Source of the DNA: Chromera velia
Lineage: Eukaryota; Sar; Chromeraceae
Reading direction: 5' to 3'
DNA: 61,381 bases
Assembly (NCBI GenBank): GCA_018398765.1
Contig: JAHBMJ010003661.1
Coordinates: forward strand, 22,501-83,881
The position numbers and the translations under genes were made by a program. Within the stretch, counting starts at the first letter, position 1, and the number at the start of each line of letters is the position of its first letter. Positions 57,576 to 61,381 of this stretch are shown here, piece after piece. The notes below the pieces were generated by a model that was not told where the DNA came from, did not search any database, and saw nothing but the letters and a program-made list of their open reading frames with translations.

Positions 57576-60500
57576 ATGAGTTCGTCCACGCACCACCAAC
57601 AGGTGGTGGCGGTTGCGTATGAGGAGGATTATTGTCTGAAGCACGAGGCTACACGGTTTCATCCTGAAGGCCCCGAGAGATTGAGGGCCATTTTGAAGAA
57701 GTTGAGGGAATCGAAGTTGATACACAAACTTCGGAAAGTGAAATCGCGTCCTGCCACCGACGAAGAACTGACTCGTGTGCATGACGCCGATTATGTTCAG
57801 CGTCTTGAGACTCTTTCCAGTCAGCTGAGTGAAAAAGGCTCCTCAACAAAGTATCCGGTCAAGACTGATGGTAACGTTCCCTACATCACCCCTGTTGGAG
57901 CAGACACGTACGTCTGTGAGCACACGGCCAAGGCCGCACGACTAGCGGCAGGAAATTGCGTTTCTCTGGTGAACAAACTGTTCGCAGATGACGCCTACTC
58001 AATACGGAAGGGAATGGCGCTCGTGCGTCCCCCTGGCCACCATGCAGGTCGTCGGAGTTTCCAGGGGTTTTGTTTTTTCAATAACGTTGCAGTCGCAGCT
58101 GAACATGCTGTGAAAGCGTATGGGTGCAAACGTGTGTTGATCGTCGATTGGGACGTTCATCACGGTAACGGCACTCAGGAGATTTTCTATAGGGATCCGC
58201 ACGTCTGGTTTCTGTCTGTTCACAGGTACGGGACAAAATTCTTTCCTGGAACGGGGAAGGGCCCAGAGGTTGGGTCCGCGGCGGGGAAAGGGAGCAACAT
58301 CAATGTACCCCTCGAAAAGGGCTTTGGGGACACTGACATGTTTGCAGTATTTCAGGATGTGCTTCTCCTGTCCATCCACTCCATTAAGCCTGACTTCATT
58401 CTTGTGTCGTGCGGATTCGACGCAGTGGAGGGGGATCCCTTGGGGGAGTGTCACGTTTCCCCGGGTCTGTTTGCATGGATGACAAAGCAGGTATGCGTCC
58501 TTGCTGACCTCTACGCAAAGGGGCGACTGATGCTCGTGTTAGAGGGGGGGTACAATTGCTCCGCAGTTGCTGAGTGCACTTCAGAGTGCGTGAGCGCCCT
58601 GATCGAGTCCGTTGAGAACCCAGTCAGTCGCCTCCTTACCAGTCAGCAAGCCGCTCCAGGCCTTGCACTCCCTTCAGAGGCTCGGCTTTCTTTCTCGAAC
58701 GATATGTGCCCCTCCCGAGAAAAGGGGGGGGCTTCTCTAAAAGCAAAGAATGGAGGAGCAGAGAAGGAGAGGGAGAAGATGGGCGGAGAGACAGAAGGGG
58801 AGAGGGAGAGAGAAGTCACACCCCCGTCTCCATGTCACAGCAACACTGGTTCTTCCCTTTCGGTTTCAGGTCGGTTGACTCTTCTCTTCTTTTCTTTTCT
58901 TTTCTCTTGGCACTTCTTTCTCTTTTGTTTGTTTTATTGGTGGACCTTTTTTCACGTGCTCAGGGAGCAGGAATGATGTCTTGGTGGGGTCAAGCAAGCA
59001 TGCATATGGAACGCAAGGATGGACAGATCATGCGCTGTATTCCTTGATGAATTCTCTCTTTCTCAATTAATTGTTTCCCTTTCCGTGCAGCACTTGCGCT
59101 GCGCTTTGCGAAGTATCAATAGATCTGCAAACCCGCATCCGTCTCCATTTCCTGTCTTGTCAGAGCGTTATCTGCGGATAGCAAACTTTGGAATATGAAC
59201 AGTCTATCCACACATCCCTCACATGAATGCGCTCTTCCTTCCTTCCTTCCTGCATGTGCCTGCAGATCCCTGTCTGTTGTCGCCCTTCCATGCCACGCGC
59301 TTCGCACTTCTGAAACCCCCACCCCACCTGTCCATGATAGGAGGGGCACGGCTGCTCACTAGTTCTCTGTTCATGCACGGCGGCCTCCTCGGGTCACCAG
59401 CAGAGTCCGTGTCCCCCTCCCAACGGGCGGCGTCTGCCTCCGATGCAGACGTGCTTGTCCTGCCCCCAGTCGTTCCTTCCCTAGTTCTCACTCCAGGAGG
59501 GGGACCTGGAACTCTGTACCCCTCTCCGCTGCCCTCTGTCCCCATTTCTCAACTAACCGGGGAGTCAGTCGTCGTCAATGAGGGAGAGAAGGCCCCTCCT
59601 GAAAGTTCACCCGGTCATCTGACCCTTTCCCTGCCTCTCGTCCCCTCAGTCGACGGTATTTCTCTCTGTAGCGCTCCCTCTTGTTCGCACCACACCGATC
59701 ATGAGGAGGTCTCTTACTCCAGAGGAACCTGGAAGATCCTCGCGGAGGTCTGTACTCACCACGCAACCCCCCCCCTATGCCTCCCTGTCCCATCAGCCCC
59801 CCCGAAGAAGAAAAAAGGAAGAAAAATGACGAATTCCGCAACTCCAAGCGGGTCCCCCCACCCCTCCCCCTCCGCGATTTCATTTACCAGCCCCCACGCC
59901 TCCCCCCGTCTCCTTCCTGACCTCGATACCACAGCCTGGCTGAAATCTGCAGGGGACCCCTCAGGCTCTCACATGCAGACTCTCCCTCCTTCCAATGCCG
60001 GTCCCCTCGTTAGTAAAGGAAGTGGGGGAGAACAGCAGGAGGGAGACACGAACAGTGACGGTGTTGCATTCGAATTATCTGTCTCTGGAGACCTCAACGG
60101 ACCGGGATCTTTGTTCTCGTCCTTCCCCCTCACCCGAACCTCAAAAGAGGGAGGAGAAATTCAATCCTTGCTCCAGCAGAAGGACAAGGACAAAGAGGAA
60201 AGAACTACAGCAGCAACCCCTTCAGTCTCGTTTCAGGGCCCTTCGTGCGAAGAAGAGGGAGAAACAGAGCCTGGATCGGGAGTAGCACAAACACAGGGGG
60301 TGAGAGTTGTTAGAAGAGGGGGAGGGGACACTCGTGTCTCCGTCCCTAACCAAGCGAACCCGTCTCGTTGCCTTCCCAACATTGCCACCTCGTCGTCTGA
60401 CTCTGTTTCCTCCCCACAGGAGGAGGCGACTGGTCATGGAGATGCTTCTGAAACAGCACCAAAGAAGAAAAAGAAACCGAACAAGAAAGAGAGACAGAGG

Positions 60501-60764
60501 CAGAAAGAAAGGTTACAGAACGGACACCAAGAAAAAGAAAAACCGCCTTCTGCTGAAGATCTGGAGAAGGAGAAGGAAGGGGGGGAGGCACTTGTTGAGA
60601 CACAGGGGGAGCAGACTCCCGGAGGACCAGCTGGCTGTTCTTCATCTCGGAGGGAGAAGAAGCTTCGGGGAGGCCGCACAGCTCCAGCCTGCACATCGAG
60701 AGGGCATGCCGGGGCCCTGTTAGACCACAGTCACCGGCCTGAAGCCACTTGTGCAGTGGTCTGA
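57576..60764 (+). CDS. Class II histone deacetylase with long disordered tail
   Basis: Zinc-dependent removal of acetyl groups from lysine, on histones or other proteins. Exon 1 is 57576-58869 (donor GTCGGT) and exon 2 is 59266-60764 (acceptor CCTGCAG). Together they give 931 codons in frame. The catalytic domain covers residues about 10-350: RPPGHHA (His155-His156 charge-relay pair), DWDVHHGNGT (zinc ligands Asp193 and His195), GFDAVEGDPLG (zinc Asp282) and LEGGYN (catalytic Tyr326). Tyr rather than His there predicts an active HDAC6/10-type enzyme. The remaining 540 residues are Ser/Pro/Gly/Glu-rich with Lys clusters (KKKKGRK, KKKKKPNKKERQRQK) that could be nuclear signals. An upstream in-frame ATG at 57495 exists, but an acceptor-like site at 57560 argues for a start at or after it. 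Without splicing, exon 1 would run on to a stop after 58976. Further exons beyond 60764 cannot be excluded. Confidence 0.9.
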
Positions 60765-61381
60765 TTCAGGAAGGGGAAGGACGGCGGAGTTACTGTGGAT
60801 GGAGGGAGGAAGGTAGGGAGAACGACATGACTGCAGCAGAATGGAAAAAGGAAGCGAGAAAAGCTGCCGTCAGTCTGGCTGGGCAGCTTGTGGTATCAGG
60901 TGTTGATGTGTCGTTGGCCTCTGTCTCCGTCCGTCTGTCTGCCTCCCGCGTGTTTTTGTCTTTGGACTTCCCTCGCCGCCCTTTTTTGTGTGTTCAGAGT
61001 GGCGTGCGTCATTTCTTTTCCCTCCCTCTTCTTCCCTAGCTCTCGTGCATGCGGATGCTGCTTAATTCCCCGTTGGGAAACGAAGAGGGAGAGAGGAAAG
61101 GAGGGAAGAAAGACTGTCCTTCCCGACTGATGAAATGATCCTGCTGTCGGTTGCCTGCCTGCCCGATGGTTTGTCTGCATGCGTTCCTTTTCTTTGTTCA
61201 CAGAAGTATTGCTCTTTGTTTGTTTCGTTACGCTTTGTAAGCAAGAGCTGTGGGGAGTGGTGGAAGGCAGTGGTCCCTTCATCCATCTATCTCCCTGCAG
61301 TGTTCCCCTGAGACAAAGAATGATGGAAACTGCGATGACCGACCAGGCTTCCTGCCTTTCTGTTGTCGGGCCGGGACTTGG
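60765..61381 (+). other. Downstream region with possible additional exons
   Basis: A segment at about 60828-60899 (translation includes AAEWKKEARKAAVSL) is bounded by ACTGCAG upstream and GGTGTT downstream and looks coding. It could be an exon of the deacetylase tail or of the next gene. A second acceptor-like CCCTGCAG occurs at 61295-61302 with open frame after it to the window edge. Neither is certain. Confidence 0.3.

Overview
The window is nuclear DNA from a microbial eukaryote. The evidence is spliceosomal introns with GT..AG ends, long intergenic stretches, abundant microsatellites, a peroxisomal acyl-CoA oxidase, a class II histone deacetylase and an Hsp20. One pentatricopeptide-repeat (PPR) protein begins with a signal peptide followed by a Phe-led, Arg/Ser-rich leader, as expected for import into a complex (secondary red) plastid. 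An intron-rich photosynthetic alveolate such as a chromerid (Chromera-like) is my best guess. It is an inference, not proven. TAA and TGA are used as stops, so the standard genetic code is in use.

Layout, left to right. 1-4700 is mostly intergenic: microsatellites, one copy of a short inverted-repeat transposon (MITE) and a small secreted-protein gene on the minus strand. 4701-15031 (+) is a 23-exon acyl-CoA oxidase ending in the peroxisomal signal SRL. Its intron 16/exon 17 junction has been amplified into nine tandem copies. 15032-21100 is intergenic: a second MITE copy with an 8-bp target duplication, a degenerate GGAAATC-rich tract, and a 38-bp minisatellite of about 2 kb. 21103-24750 (+) is the intronless PPR protein. 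24751-30968 is gene-poor and holds a decayed LINE-like reverse-transcriptase tail and a roughly 300-bp tandem duplication. 30969-37962 (-) is a 14- or 15-exon dihydrodipicolinate synthase. Divergent from it, 38755-42369 (+) is a two-exon, nine-helix membrane protein of unknown function. 45282-45854 (-) is an Hsp20. 47245-57073 (-) is a large multi-exon KH-domain protein whose model is partial. It is head-to-head with a histone deacetylase, 57576-60764 (+), that has a long disordered tail. Two assembly gaps (36166-36368, 50125-50367) lie in introns of the two long minus-strand genes.

The genes do not form one pathway (fatty-acid oxidation, lysine synthesis, organelle RNA handling, chromatin, stress). 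What unites the window is its splicing landscape. Three of the four long genes carry tandem duplications that straddle an exon-intron junction: nine acceptors, two acceptors and three donors. About a third of donors read GTC rather than GTA or GTG. The palindrome TGCATGCA, a known binding motif of apicomplexan AP2 regulators, occurs about 20 times more often than chance.

Exon models were built by eye from frame continuity and family similarity. The acyl-CoA oxidase model closes exactly (754 codons, all phases consistent). The synthase has one doubtful exon. The KH gene has several unresolved exons.
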